64,000 nt of DNA from the NCBI GenBank assembly GCA_041744755.1, contig JBGTKC010000064.1, positions 50,334 through 114,333 on the forward strand, read 5' to 3'. The first letter of the stretch is position 1. Each line of letters starts with the position of its first letter. The notes beneath the pieces were generated by a model, which was not told where the DNA came from, did no database searches, and was given only the letters and a program-made list of their open reading frames with translations. This DNA comes from CALDTK01 sp041744755 (GTDB lineage: Bacteria; Bacteroidota; Bacteroidia; Chitinophagales; Saprospiraceae). Made by a program: the position numbers and the translations under genes. Positions 16,001 to 23,539 of the stretch are shown here, piece after piece.

Positions 16001-17290
16001 TTATCCGCCGAAGTCGTCAAAAGCGATATTCTCGTCCGGCACCCCGAGATTGTCGAGCGTTTTGAGCACGGCCTGGTTCATCATCGGCGGCCCGCAGAAA
16101 TAGTACTCGATCTCTTCCGGCTCCTCGTGCTCCTTGAGGTAGTTGTCGAGCAGCACTTGGTGGATAAATCCAGTGTAACCGTCCCAATTGTCACCTTCCT
16201 CGGGCTCGCTGAGTGCGATATTGTAGGTGAAGTTCGGGAACTCCTGTTCGATCTCGCGGAATTGGTCGGTGTAAAACAGCTCTCTCTTCGAGCGACCGCC
16301 GTACCAGAAGCTGACCTTTCGGTCCGTAGTCTTGAGGGTGTGGAACAGGTGAAACAGGTGGCTCCGCAGGGGCGCCATGCCGGCACCGCCGCCGATGTAG
16401 ACCATCTCCTTTTTGGTCGGCTTGATAAAAAACTCACCGTACGGACCGGAGACGACGACTTTGTCCCCCGGCTTCTGATTGAATACGTAACTCGAGCAGA
16501 CGCCCGGGTTGACCGGCATCCATCCGTTCGACGCGCGGTCGAACGGCGGCGTGGCAATACGAATATTGAGCATCACGATGTCGCCTTCCGCAGGGTGGTT
16601 CGCCATTGAGTACGCGCGAAACTGCGGCTCCTCGTTGACCATCGACAGGTCCCAGAGTTTGAATTTGTCCCAGTCGGGCTTAAATTTATCTGGACCGGCC
16701 TCGGGGTGGTGCTCTGGGTGGGGAGTGATGTCGAAGTTCTTGAAGTCCACCTTGAGGTTACCCGGGACGTCGACCTGGATGTAGCCGCCCGACTCGAAGT
16801 CTAGTTCTTCGCCTTCCGGCAAACGGACGACGAACTCCTTGATGAAGGTCGCGACGTTGTAGTTGGAGTCCACGGTGCACTCCCACTTCTTAATCCCGAA
16901 GATCTCCTCGGGGATGCGGATCTTCATTGCCTGGCGTACCTTGACCTGGCAGGCGAGACGCATGTTCTCAGCGACCTCCCGGCGCGAGAGGTGGTTCATC
17001 TCCGTCGGGAGCACGTCGCCGCCGCCCTCGTCGACGTGGCACTCGCACATCGCGCAGGTGCCGCCACCGCCACAGGCCGACGGGAGGAAAATATTCTTGT
17101 CGCTCAGGGCGCTGAGCAGGCTCGAGCCCGGGGCCACCATCAGTGGTGAGGCGCTATCGCCGTTGACGATGATGGCGACCTCGCCCTGGGCAACGAGCTT
17201 CTTGCGGGCGAAGAGCAGGAGGTAGGCCAGTCCCGAGATAAGGGCCATGAACATGATCGTCAAGACGACGACGCCGAGGAGGGTTTGCAT
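16001..17290 (-). CDS. nqrF: Na+-translocating NADH:quinone reductase subunit F
   Basis: Electron-entry subunit of Na+-NQR: takes hydride from NADH on FAD and passes electrons through a [2Fe-2S] centre. An N-terminal membrane span (about residues 4-27) is followed by the 2Fe-2S motif with Cys73, Cys79 and Cys82 (SACGGGGTCAMC) and a distal Cys near 115. The FAD motif RAYSMAN and the NADH motif GGGAGMAPLRSH follow. The length of 429 is slightly over the usual ~410. It is last in the nqrA-F order, 117 bases after nqrE; that gap holds a degenerate motif copy. Confidence 0.97.
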   Translation of the reverse strand: MQTLLGVVVLTIMFMALISGLAYLLLFARKKLVAQGEVAIIVNGDSASPLMVAPGSSLLSALSDKNIFLPSACGGGGTCAMCECHVDEGGGDVLPTEMNHLSRREVAENMRLACQVKVRQAMKIRIPEEIFGIKKWECTVDSNYNVATFIKEFVVRLPEGEELDFESGGYIQVDVPGNLKVDFKNFDITPHPEHHPEAGPDKFKPDWDKFKLWDLSMVNEEPQFRAYSMANHPAEGDIVMLNIRIATPPFDRASNGWMPVNPGVCSSYVFNQKPGDKVVVSGPYGEFFIKPTKKEMVYIGGGAGMAPLRSHLFHLFHTLKTTDRKVSFWYGGRSKRELFYTDQFREIEQEFPNFTYNIALSEPEEGDNWDGYTGFIHQVLLDNYLKEHEEPEEIEYYFCGPPMMNQAVLKTLDNLGVPDENIAFDDFGG

Positions 17291-17407
17291 GTCTTGCGTT
17301 TCTTAGGAGACCACCGAGAGGCGGGAATTGATGCACGTGGGAAGGGTTTTGCCGAAAGGCGGCTGGCGAGTTGCCTTAGTCCCGTGACGGAAAGCGGAGT
17401 TATCGAA

Positions 17408-18040
17408 TTATTCGCCTGCCGTAAGGGCGGCGGGGTCGATCCCGAGCAGACTCATAAAGGCGATGCCCATGAGGCCCGTAAGGATAAAGGCCATCCCCAG
17501 CCCACGCAGTCCCGGAGGTACCGCCGAGTATTTGATCTTCTCCCGGATTGCCGCAATGGCAATGATGGCTAGGAACCACCCGAAGCCTCCGCCGAGCCCG
17601 AAGGCCACAGAATTACTGAAGCTATACTCGCGGCTTACCATGAAGAGCGAACCCCCGAGGATGGCGCAGTTGACGGTAATCAGCGGGAGGAAAATACCGA
17701 GCGCATTGTAGAGGCTCGGATTGAACTTCTCGAGGACCATCTCTACGATCTGCACCATCGACGCGATCACGGCGATAAATAAGATCAGCCGCAGGACCGT
17801 GAGGTCGAGGTTAAGTCCGAAACGCGCGAAGACGTTTGTACTTGGGTCAAGCAGGTAGGTGGTTATGAGCCAGTTGACCGGCATCGTGATCCCGAGTACG
17901 AAGATGACGGCGAGCCCGAGCCCGAAAGCCGTTCCGACCGACTTCGACACCGCGAGGTAGGAGCACATACCTAGGAAGTACGCGAGCACGAGGTTCTCGA
18001 TGAAGGCGGACTTGATGAAGATGTTGATGAATTCGCCCAT
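17408..18040 (-). CDS. nqrE: Na+-NQR subunit E
   Basis: Six-span membrane subunit; together with NqrD it holds an iron centre within the membrane. Conserved stretches FINIFIKSAFIENLVLAYFLGMCSYLAVS and LPLITVNCAILGG include the Cys residues that bind the metal. Length 210 is normal (V. cholerae ~198). It begins at ATG 18038-18040 after a 103-base AT-rich gap with an inverted repeat. Confidence 0.97.
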   Translation of the reverse strand: MGEFINIFIKSAFIENLVLAYFLGMCSYLAVSKSVGTAFGLGLAVIFVLGITMPVNWLITTYLLDPSTNVFARFGLNLDLTVLRLILFIAVIASMVQIVEMVLEKFNPSLYNALGIFLPLITVNCAILGGSLFMVSREYSFSNSVAFGLGGGFGWFLAIIAIAAIREKIKYSAVPPGLRGLGMAFILTGLMGIAFMSLLGIDPAALTAGE

Positions 18041-18060
18041 GGCAAATGAATTTCTATTGG

Positions 18061-18129
18061 CAAATTTCTAATTCTAAATGTGGACCGGCCAGCGTGACGC
18101 CCAGACGGCCATTTGGAATTGCAAATTTG
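18061..18129. repeat. AT-rich imperfect inverted repeat between nqrD and nqrE
   Basis: Left arm CAAATTTCTAATTCTAAATG (18061-18080) and right arm 18110-18129 pair at 17 of 20 positions around a 29-base GC-rich loop. The arms are much richer in A and T than the genes on both sides. Its location inside the nqr operon suggests a transcript stem-loop or a small inserted repeat. A similar element lies at 49042-49110. Confidence 0.65.
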
Positions 18130-18143
18130 TGATTTGGGATAAT

Positions 18144-18884
18144 TTAGGAAATGTCCACGAGCTTCGGATCGTAGCTGCGTTGAATCCAGATCATGATCCC
18201 GATGATGAACATGGCCGCGGCCGGGAGTACCATCAGGTTATTGTTGGCGTACCACCCGAACCAGCTGCCATCGGCGGACGTGTTGATCCAGTAGTCCTCC
18301 CCGGCGCCAATGAACGGCATGTAGAATCCGGAGCCGGCGAAAAGTGTGCCCTTGCCAAAGAGCTCGCGCACGACAGCGACGATGATCAAAATCGCGGCGT
18401 AACCCAGGCCGTTGCCAATTCCGTCGAGGAATGAGCGCCAGGGGCGATTGGCCATCGCGAAGGCCTCGAGCCGCCCCATCACGATGCAGTTGGTGATGAT
18501 GAGCCCGATGAATACGGACAGTTGCTTGTAAACCGGAAAGGCTAGCGCCTTGAGACCGAGCTCGACGATGGTAACGAGGAAGGCTACAATCACCAGCTGA
18601 ACGATAAGGCGAATCTGTTTCGGGATTCGCTCGCGAAGTAAACTCGTGACGAGCGACGAGAAAGCGGTCACGAAGACCACGGCCACACCCATGACAATCG
18701 AAGGGACGACAAGCGTCGTCACGGCGAGCGCCGAACAGATCCCGAGGACCTGGATCAGGATTGGATTATTGTCCAGGAGGGGGTCGGTGAGGAGGACCTT
18801 CTCCTTTTTGCCGAACAGGGGTTCGGTCTTTGGCTTTAGGACGACATCCTGTTTGACGGGTGCCGCCACGGTTGCTTCTGCCAT
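18144..18884 (-). CDS. nqrD: Na+-NQR subunit D
   Basis: Six-span membrane subunit paired with NqrE. Conserved stretches QVLGICSALAVTT and GLIITNCIVMGRLEAFA carry the metal-binding Cys, and the C-terminal segment has GNGLGYAAILIIVAVVRELFG. The N-terminal ~25 residues form a soluble extension (KPKTEPLFGKKEKVLLTD). ATG 18882-18884. It is 43 bases after nqrC. Confidence 0.97.
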   Translation of the reverse strand: MAEATVAAPVKQDVVLKPKTEPLFGKKEKVLLTDPLLDNNPILIQVLGICSALAVTTLVVPSIVMGVAVVFVTAFSSLVTSLLRERIPKQIRLIVQLVIVAFLVTIVELGLKALAFPVYKQLSVFIGLIITNCIVMGRLEAFAMANRPWRSFLDGIGNGLGYAAILIIVAVVRELFGKGTLFAGSGFYMPFIGAGEDYWINTSADGSWFGWYANNNLMVLPAAAMFIIGIMIWIQRSYDPKLVDIS

Positions 18885-18927
18885 GGGTAATCGCTGTTGA
18901 GACGCGGAGCGACCGCGCGGGAGATTC

Positions 18928-19683
18928 TTAGTTGAGCAGCAGGCCGACAGGTTGGCTGTCGCTTTCGTTTTCGGCTTTGATCTTCTCGAGGTAGGGCAGG
19001 TAGTAACGGATGCCCCGATTGAGCATCTCGGAGACGCCCACCGAGGTTACGGTGGCGCCACTGATCGCATCGACTTCGTAGGTCGGGTTATCGACGCCAC
19101 CCTTCTTGACGATGACGCTGGTGTAGGTACCGTTGTAATCGTAAATCTGCTTGCCGTTGAATTGAGCTGCGAACTTGGGGTTGTCCTTAATCTCGGCGCC
19201 GAGGCCGGGCGTCTCCCCTTTGTGATCGAAGGAGGTACCAGCGATGGTGGAGAGGTCACTCTCCAGGGCGATGTTACCCCAGATCTCGTCCCAGAGCCCG
19301 TTGCCACGGACACTGAGGATATAAAAATCCTCCGAGCCGTTGTTGTAGACGTATAGCGGGAACTGGCGATCGCCCTCGGGCTTCTTGCGCTCCTTAGCCA
19401 TGTCGACACTTTCAATCTTGGCTCCCTCGATGACCTCGCCGTCGCTCTTCACGACGTAGGTAGTCATGTTGTCGTTAAAGATGTTCTGCACATCCTCGTC
19501 GCTCATGTCCGCCACCGGCTTCGGTAAATTGTTACCGAGCGACGCGAGGATCGCGCGTTTGTTGAACACGGCCTCGTTGCGGGAGTGGATGGGACTCAGC
19601 CCAAAATACATGAGCCCGAGCACGATCGCCACGACGCTCGTCATGGCGATCGTAAACATATAGATGTACCTGTTGTCGTTCAT
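18928..19683 (-). CDS. nqrC: Na+-NQR subunit C (covalent FMN)
   Basis: Single-span subunit with a covalently bound FMN. The N-terminal span (YMFTIAMTSVVAIVLGLMYFG) is followed by a soluble domain on the outer side of the membrane. The flavinylation site is DAISGATVTS, where the Thr of SGAT carries FMN. The attachment needs ApbE, which is not in this window. Length 251 is normal. The gap to nqrB is nine bases. Confidence 0.97.
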   Translation of the reverse strand: MNDNRYIYMFTIAMTSVVAIVLGLMYFGLSPIHSRNEAVFNKRAILASLGNNLPKPVADMSDEDVQNIFNDNMTTYVVKSDGEVIEGAKIESVDMAKERKKPEGDRQFPLYVYNNGSEDFYILSVRGNGLWDEIWGNIALESDLSTIAGTSFDHKGETPGLGAEIKDNPKFAAQFNGKQIYDYNGTYTSVIVKKGGVDNPTYEVDAISGATVTSVGVSEMLNRGIRYYLPYLEKIKAENESDSQPVGLLLN

Positions 19684-19692
19684 GTTGGTGGC

Positions 19693-21015
19693 TTAGGCGG
19701 TGGCGACTTGCGGGACGGGGATGGCTTCCTCGTCGTCGGTGGTGACACCGGCACGGCGTAGTTGGAGTCGCTTCTTGCGGCGGTTCATGTTGGCCTCGAC
19801 GATGTAGTGGTCGATAAGCGGCGCGAAGGCGTTCATGAGGAGGATGGAGAGCATCCACCCCTCTGGGTAAGCTGGATTGGCCACGCGAATCAGCAACCCG
19901 ATCATACCGATCAGCCCGCCGTAGATGTACTTGCCGGTATTGGTCGAGGCCGCCGTCACGGGATCCGTGGCCATGTACACCGCCGCGAACAGCAGCGACC
20001 CCATGAGAAACTGGTTATACCAGGCAACTTCCATGAAAGGGGTGGCGCCCCACCAATTAAAGATCATACCCATTACCGCTGCCCCTGCGAAGACACTGAA
20101 GGTGATGCGCCAACTGGCTACCCCAGTGATCAATAGCAAGCCGAGCCCAAAGGCTATGAAAACCTTGTTCATCTCCCCGATCGAGCCCGGGATGTTACCC
20201 CACAGCATCTGGCCGGGCGTGTAGACCTCGGTAACCCTTTCCCAACCACCTTCGTAGGCGAGACCGAGTGGCGTCGCGCCCGTGTAGCCGTCGACGATCG
20301 CAGCTTGCGCATTGAATGTGGGCCAACCAAGCGGACCGAAGATCCAATCGTTGAAGAACGTGGTTTCGAACCAGCCGTACGTCGGCGAGGCGCCCGCGAT
20401 GATCTGGTCGAAGCCCGCCACCCAGCACTGGTCTCCCGAGATCTCGGTGGGGTAGGCGAAGAAGATAAAGACCCGCGCCAGGAGCGCGATGTTGAACACG
20501 TTCATGCCCGTGCCGCCGAACGCCTCCTTGCCGATGATGACCGCGAAGAAGATCGAAAGGGCCAGGATCCAGAGCGGTAGATCCGGCGGGATGATAAGCG
20601 GTAAGAGCGCCCCAGTCACCAGGTAGCCTTCTTCAACGGAGTGACCTTTTTTGGCGGCGTACCAGAATTCAATCCCAAGACCAACGGCATTGGATACCAC
20701 GAACAAAGGGATCAGCTTAATGAGGCCATAAGCCAGCTTGAGGTTGACGCCCTCAAAGAAGCCGGTGTACTCCCCGAGCGCTACGAAGTGCTGGTGACCG
20801 ATGTTGTACGTCCCGAAGAAGTAGAGCAGCTGCATCCCGATGACCACGTGGACCATCAGTCGCTTGAGGTCCATTCCGTCGCGGACGTGGACGCCGTTCG
20901 CCGTAGTGGTGTTGGGAGTGAACGCGAACGTGAAGAACGCATCGTAGGCCGTGTGCAGGAGCGCCTTGTCCTTACTCGGCGCATTGTTGTGTAGATACTC
21001 CGCTACCTTTTTCAT
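19693..21015 (-). CDS. nqrB: Na+-NQR subunit B (covalent FMN, riboflavin)
   Basis: Main Na+-channel subunit with ten membrane spans. The FMN-bearing Thr lies in the GYTGATPLGL motif. Conserved phrases GTGMNVFNIALLARVFIFFAYP and PVTAASTNTGKYIYGGLIG are as in other NqrB proteins, and the FGGTGMN segment carries Gly residues lining the quinone site. The C-terminal 30 residues are basic and extra. ATG 21013-21015, 77 bases after nqrA. Confidence 0.97.
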   Translation of the reverse strand: MKKVAEYLHNNAPSKDKALLHTAYDAFFTFAFTPNTTTANGVHVRDGMDLKRLMVHVVIGMQLLYFFGTYNIGHQHFVALGEYTGFFEGVNLKLAYGLIKLIPLFVVSNAVGLGIEFWYAAKKGHSVEEGYLVTGALLPLIIPPDLPLWILALSIFFAVIIGKEAFGGTGMNVFNIALLARVFIFFAYPTEISGDQCWVAGFDQIIAGASPTYGWFETTFFNDWIFGPLGWPTFNAQAAIVDGYTGATPLGLAYEGGWERVTEVYTPGQMLWGNIPGSIGEMNKVFIAFGLGLLLITGVASWRITFSVFAGAAVMGMIFNWWGATPFMEVAWYNQFLMGSLLFAAVYMATDPVTAASTNTGKYIYGGLIGMIGLLIRVANPAYPEGWMLSILLMNAFAPLIDHYIVEANMNRRKKRLQLRRAGVTTDDEEAIPVPQVATA

Positions 21016-21092
21016 CTATCGTGCGTTGCTTTTGGGACCTCGCTCCTGGCCCGCGTGAACCGAACAAATCTCCCGATATCAAGTTGTCGGGC

Positions 21093-22724
21093 CTAGCCCT
21101 GAGCGCGCATTGTGTCTAGTCCTTGACGCAGGATTCGTTGGAGCGGCTGCTTGCTGGTGCACGCGAACTCACAAATCGCAATATCCTCCTCGACGAGCTC
21201 ATAAAGCCCGAGCCCCTCCATGCGCTCGAAGTCGTTGGCCATGATGGCCTTCATCAAGTGCTGCGGGAGGATGTCCATCGGGAGCACGGCCTCGTACTCG
21301 CCCGTCACCACGAAGGCCCGCTGCTCCCCGTGGGAGTTGGTCGTCGCCTTGTACTGATAGTCTTTGCCGAAGAGCTTGTTGGGAAAGGTCCCGGATCGGC
21401 TCGGGCGAGGGTCCACCGGTAGCAGCCAGCCGAACAGCTCGAAGTAGTTGCCTTCCTCGATGGAGGTGAGTTGGTCGTCGTAAAAATTGAGGTAACTGTC
21501 TCCAGCCTTCTGCACGCCGCTCAGCACGTCGCCGCTGATGTAACGTACGTCCTTGTCCGGGTACGCGAGCTCACCCTTGATCAGGTCCGCGATCGAAGCA
21601 CACATGTAGGTCCGCAGGTGACGAGGACGTTCGAATTCATCGCCGGCCAGGGCGATGACGCGGCCGCCGTAAAAAGCACCGTGGAGGAAGAGCTCCCCGA
21701 TGGCGATGACGTCCTGCACGCCGGCGGTCCAGACGACCTGTGTAGCGTCTACGGGGTCGATGTGGTGGATGTGGATGCCGACGTTGCCAGCCGGATGCTT
21801 CCCGCGGAAGTAGTGCTTCTCGACCCCGAAGGCGTTGGCGAAGATCGTCGGCGGAGTGCTGGTGCCGTCGAGCCCGAGGTGGACGCGACCGGGCGTGAGC
21901 TTGCTGAGGACATCGAGCCCGCGCTGAAAGGCGACACTGTGCCCCTGCGCCACGAGGGCGAGGTCAGGGGCCTGTGGCGCGGTGTCGAAGGTGCTGACGA
22001 AGATGCCCTTCGGCGTCTCGTCCGGATCGGCCACCGTGTTATAGGGGCGCTGACGCAGCATCGGCCATACACCCGCCTCGAGCATGAAGTCGACCAACGC
22101 CTGCCGCTCGCCCTCCAGCGGCGGCACGACTTCGTACTTTCGCTGGCGTTGCTCCTTGTCGAGGAGGATGACCACCTCCAGGATGGCGCGCTTCTCACCG
22201 CGGCGGATTTCGATGATCTCGCCGCTGGCCGGCGCTACATACTTCACGCGACCAATCTTCTTGTCGTAGAAGAGTTCGTCTCCGGCGGCCACGGTGTCAC
22301 CGACGTTTACAGCGAGCTTGGGCAGCGGCGACATCCCGATAAAATTAGCGGGCTGCATCGCCACCGTCGTCACCATCTTGTCCTCAATCTCGTGCGCGGG
22401 CTGCCCGAGGAGGTTGATGTCGAAACCCTGATTCAGCGTGATGATCCGGTCCTTCTGGACGCCCTCCGGGATCTTCGACGGTATCAATTCGTCGCGTCCG
22501 GGAATGATGGCGAAGCTCTTACCCGTCCGGTCGGCGCCCGTCATACGAGCCTCGAGGCCGAGGAAGCTGTTGGCCACCATGAAGATGACCACGAGCACGA
22601 GGGAGAGTACGATCCCGAGCAGGAGGTATTGCGTGAGATTGGAGCCGGATACGGCGCCTTGGGAATACCCGAGGGCAGGTACGCAGAGCATCAGGGCAAT
22701 GCCAGAAAGTCGCAAAATCCGCAT
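21093..22724 (-). CDS. nqrA: Na+-NQR subunit A with N-terminal signal peptide and membrane span
   Basis: Cytoplasmic quinone-binding subunit of Na+-NQR. The NqrA body starts near residue 95 (RIITLNQGFDINLLGQPA), the place where ordinary NqrA proteins begin, and carries NFIGMSPLPKLAVNVGD and the ubiquinone-domain stretches. Ahead of it are ~90 extra residues: a signal-peptide-like start (IALMLCVPALGYSQG) and a membrane span (YLLLGIVLSLVLVVIFMVANSFL). With the signal removed, the span would leave the NqrA body in the cytoplasm, where it belongs. Total length is 543 instead of the usual ~450. The alternative, an in-frame start nearer the body, cannot be excluded, but the extension is open and has typical export features. 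First gene of the operon. Confidence 0.93.
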   Translation of the reverse strand: MRILRLSGIALMLCVPALGYSQGAVSGSNLTQYLLLGIVLSLVLVVIFMVANSFLGLEARMTGADRTGKSFAIIPGRDELIPSKIPEGVQKDRIITLNQGFDINLLGQPAHEIEDKMVTTVAMQPANFIGMSPLPKLAVNVGDTVAAGDELFYDKKIGRVKYVAPASGEIIEIRRGEKRAILEVVILLDKEQRQRKYEVVPPLEGERQALVDFMLEAGVWPMLRQRPYNTVADPDETPKGIFVSTFDTAPQAPDLALVAQGHSVAFQRGLDVLSKLTPGRVHLGLDGTSTPPTIFANAFGVEKHYFRGKHPAGNVGIHIHHIDPVDATQVVWTAGVQDVIAIGELFLHGAFYGGRVIALAGDEFERPRHLRTYMCASIADLIKGELAYPDKDVRYISGDVLSGVQKAGDSYLNFYDDQLTSIEEGNYFELFGWLLPVDPRPSRSGTFPNKLFGKDYQYKATTNSHGEQRAFVVTGEYEAVLPMDILPQHLMKAIMANDFERMEGLGLYELVEEDIAICEFACTSKQPLQRILRQGLDTMRAQG

Positions 22725-22754
22725 AAGTGTACACTAGGGTTGTACGTGCGGCGG

Positions 22755-22762
22755 CGAAGATA
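22755..22762 (-). promoter_or_regulatory. -7-like element TATCTTCG before nqrA
   Basis: Minus-strand TATCTTCG lies 30 bases before the nqrA ATG (22724) in the 176-base gap to pnuC, so it is a candidate for the nqr operon promoter. Confidence 0.35.
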
Positions 22763-22900
22763 CACCCTGCACTGTTTCGGGGACGCAGCCGCTGTCCACC
22801 GGTAATTTTATTTAGAGCAGTTCCAGGGGAGGAGTGAGAGTGTCGAGGGCTCAAGGCTAAGTTATTAGATGGGCTGTCTCCAAGGGCCGAGGCACCGCCC

Positions 22901-23539
22901 TCAAAGCTTCGCTGCCTCGACGCGGGCTTCCGAAGACCAGCTTCGCCACCCCACCACCGCCATCACGGTGTAGATCACGAACGTGAGCGCGAAGACGACA
23001 CTGCCGCGGTCGAGGTAGATCCACACGTAAACCGCGTCCACGACGACAAAGTAGAGCCAGTTCTCGAGCCTGCGGTCGATGAGCAGGAATGTCGCAAGGA
23101 CGCTAAATACCGTTGTGATGGCATCTAGCCCAGCCAACTGTGCCGTGGTGTAGGCTTTCGCCAAAACGTACAAGCCACCGGTGAGCGCCAAGCCAGTGGC
23201 GATAAGCCGGAGGTGCTCCCGAGATTCCATCCGGCTGATCGCCAGCGACTCCCCGCTCGTTTTGGCGAAAGCCCCCTCCCGTCGGAACAGGTTTAACCAG
23301 CGCATCAGACCGATGATCGCCATGGCGGCGTAAAAGAGATTTAAGACGGCGTCGAAAAGTAGCCCGTACTCGAACCAGACTCGATGCGCCCACAGCAAAC
23401 TGCTCACGAAGGCAAACGGCCAGCACCACACGCTGTTGCGGGCCGCGAGCGCGACGTAGACAAAGGCTAACCCGCAGGCCCACCACTCGATCGCGGGCAG
23501 GGTTTGCGCGGCCCACCAGACCGCCCACGCCTCTCCCAC
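22901..23539 (-). CDS. pnuC: Nicotinamide riboside/NMN transporter PnuC
   Basis: Seven-span facilitator for NAD precursors. The family pattern is seen in the first spans (NSVWCWPFAFVSSLLWA) and in the C-terminal RRLENWLYFVVVDAVYVWIYL, which matches the R-x2-E-x-W ... D hallmark of PnuC. Length 212 is normal. It starts at GTG 23537-23539, overlapping the TAG of the PorE-like gene by one base, so translation is probably coupled. Two copies of the dispersed motif in opposite orientation sit 92 bases apart inside this gene (23154 and 23259). Confidence 0.9.
   Translation of the reverse strand: MGEAWAVWWAAQTLPAIEWWACGLAFVYVALAARNSVWCWPFAFVSSLLWAHRVWFEYGLLFDAVLNLFYAAMAIIGLMRWLNLFRREGAFAKTSGESLAISRMESREHLRLIATGLALTGGLYVLAKAYTTAQLAGLDAITTVFSVLATFLLIDRRLENWLYFVVVDAVYVWIYLDRGSVVFALTFVIYTVMAVVGWRSWSSEARVEAAKL

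Noticed and set aside
21471..22805. A 444-codon open frame on the plus strand
   Set aside because: It lies fully antisense to nqrA, has a Val/Asp/Arg-rich shadow composition and matches no family. High-GC codon use of nqrA produces it.
23154..23272. Two opposite motif copies in pnuC as an insertion-element terminal repeat
   Set aside because: The sequence between them codes for a continuous, normal PnuC segment, and other copies are not paired.
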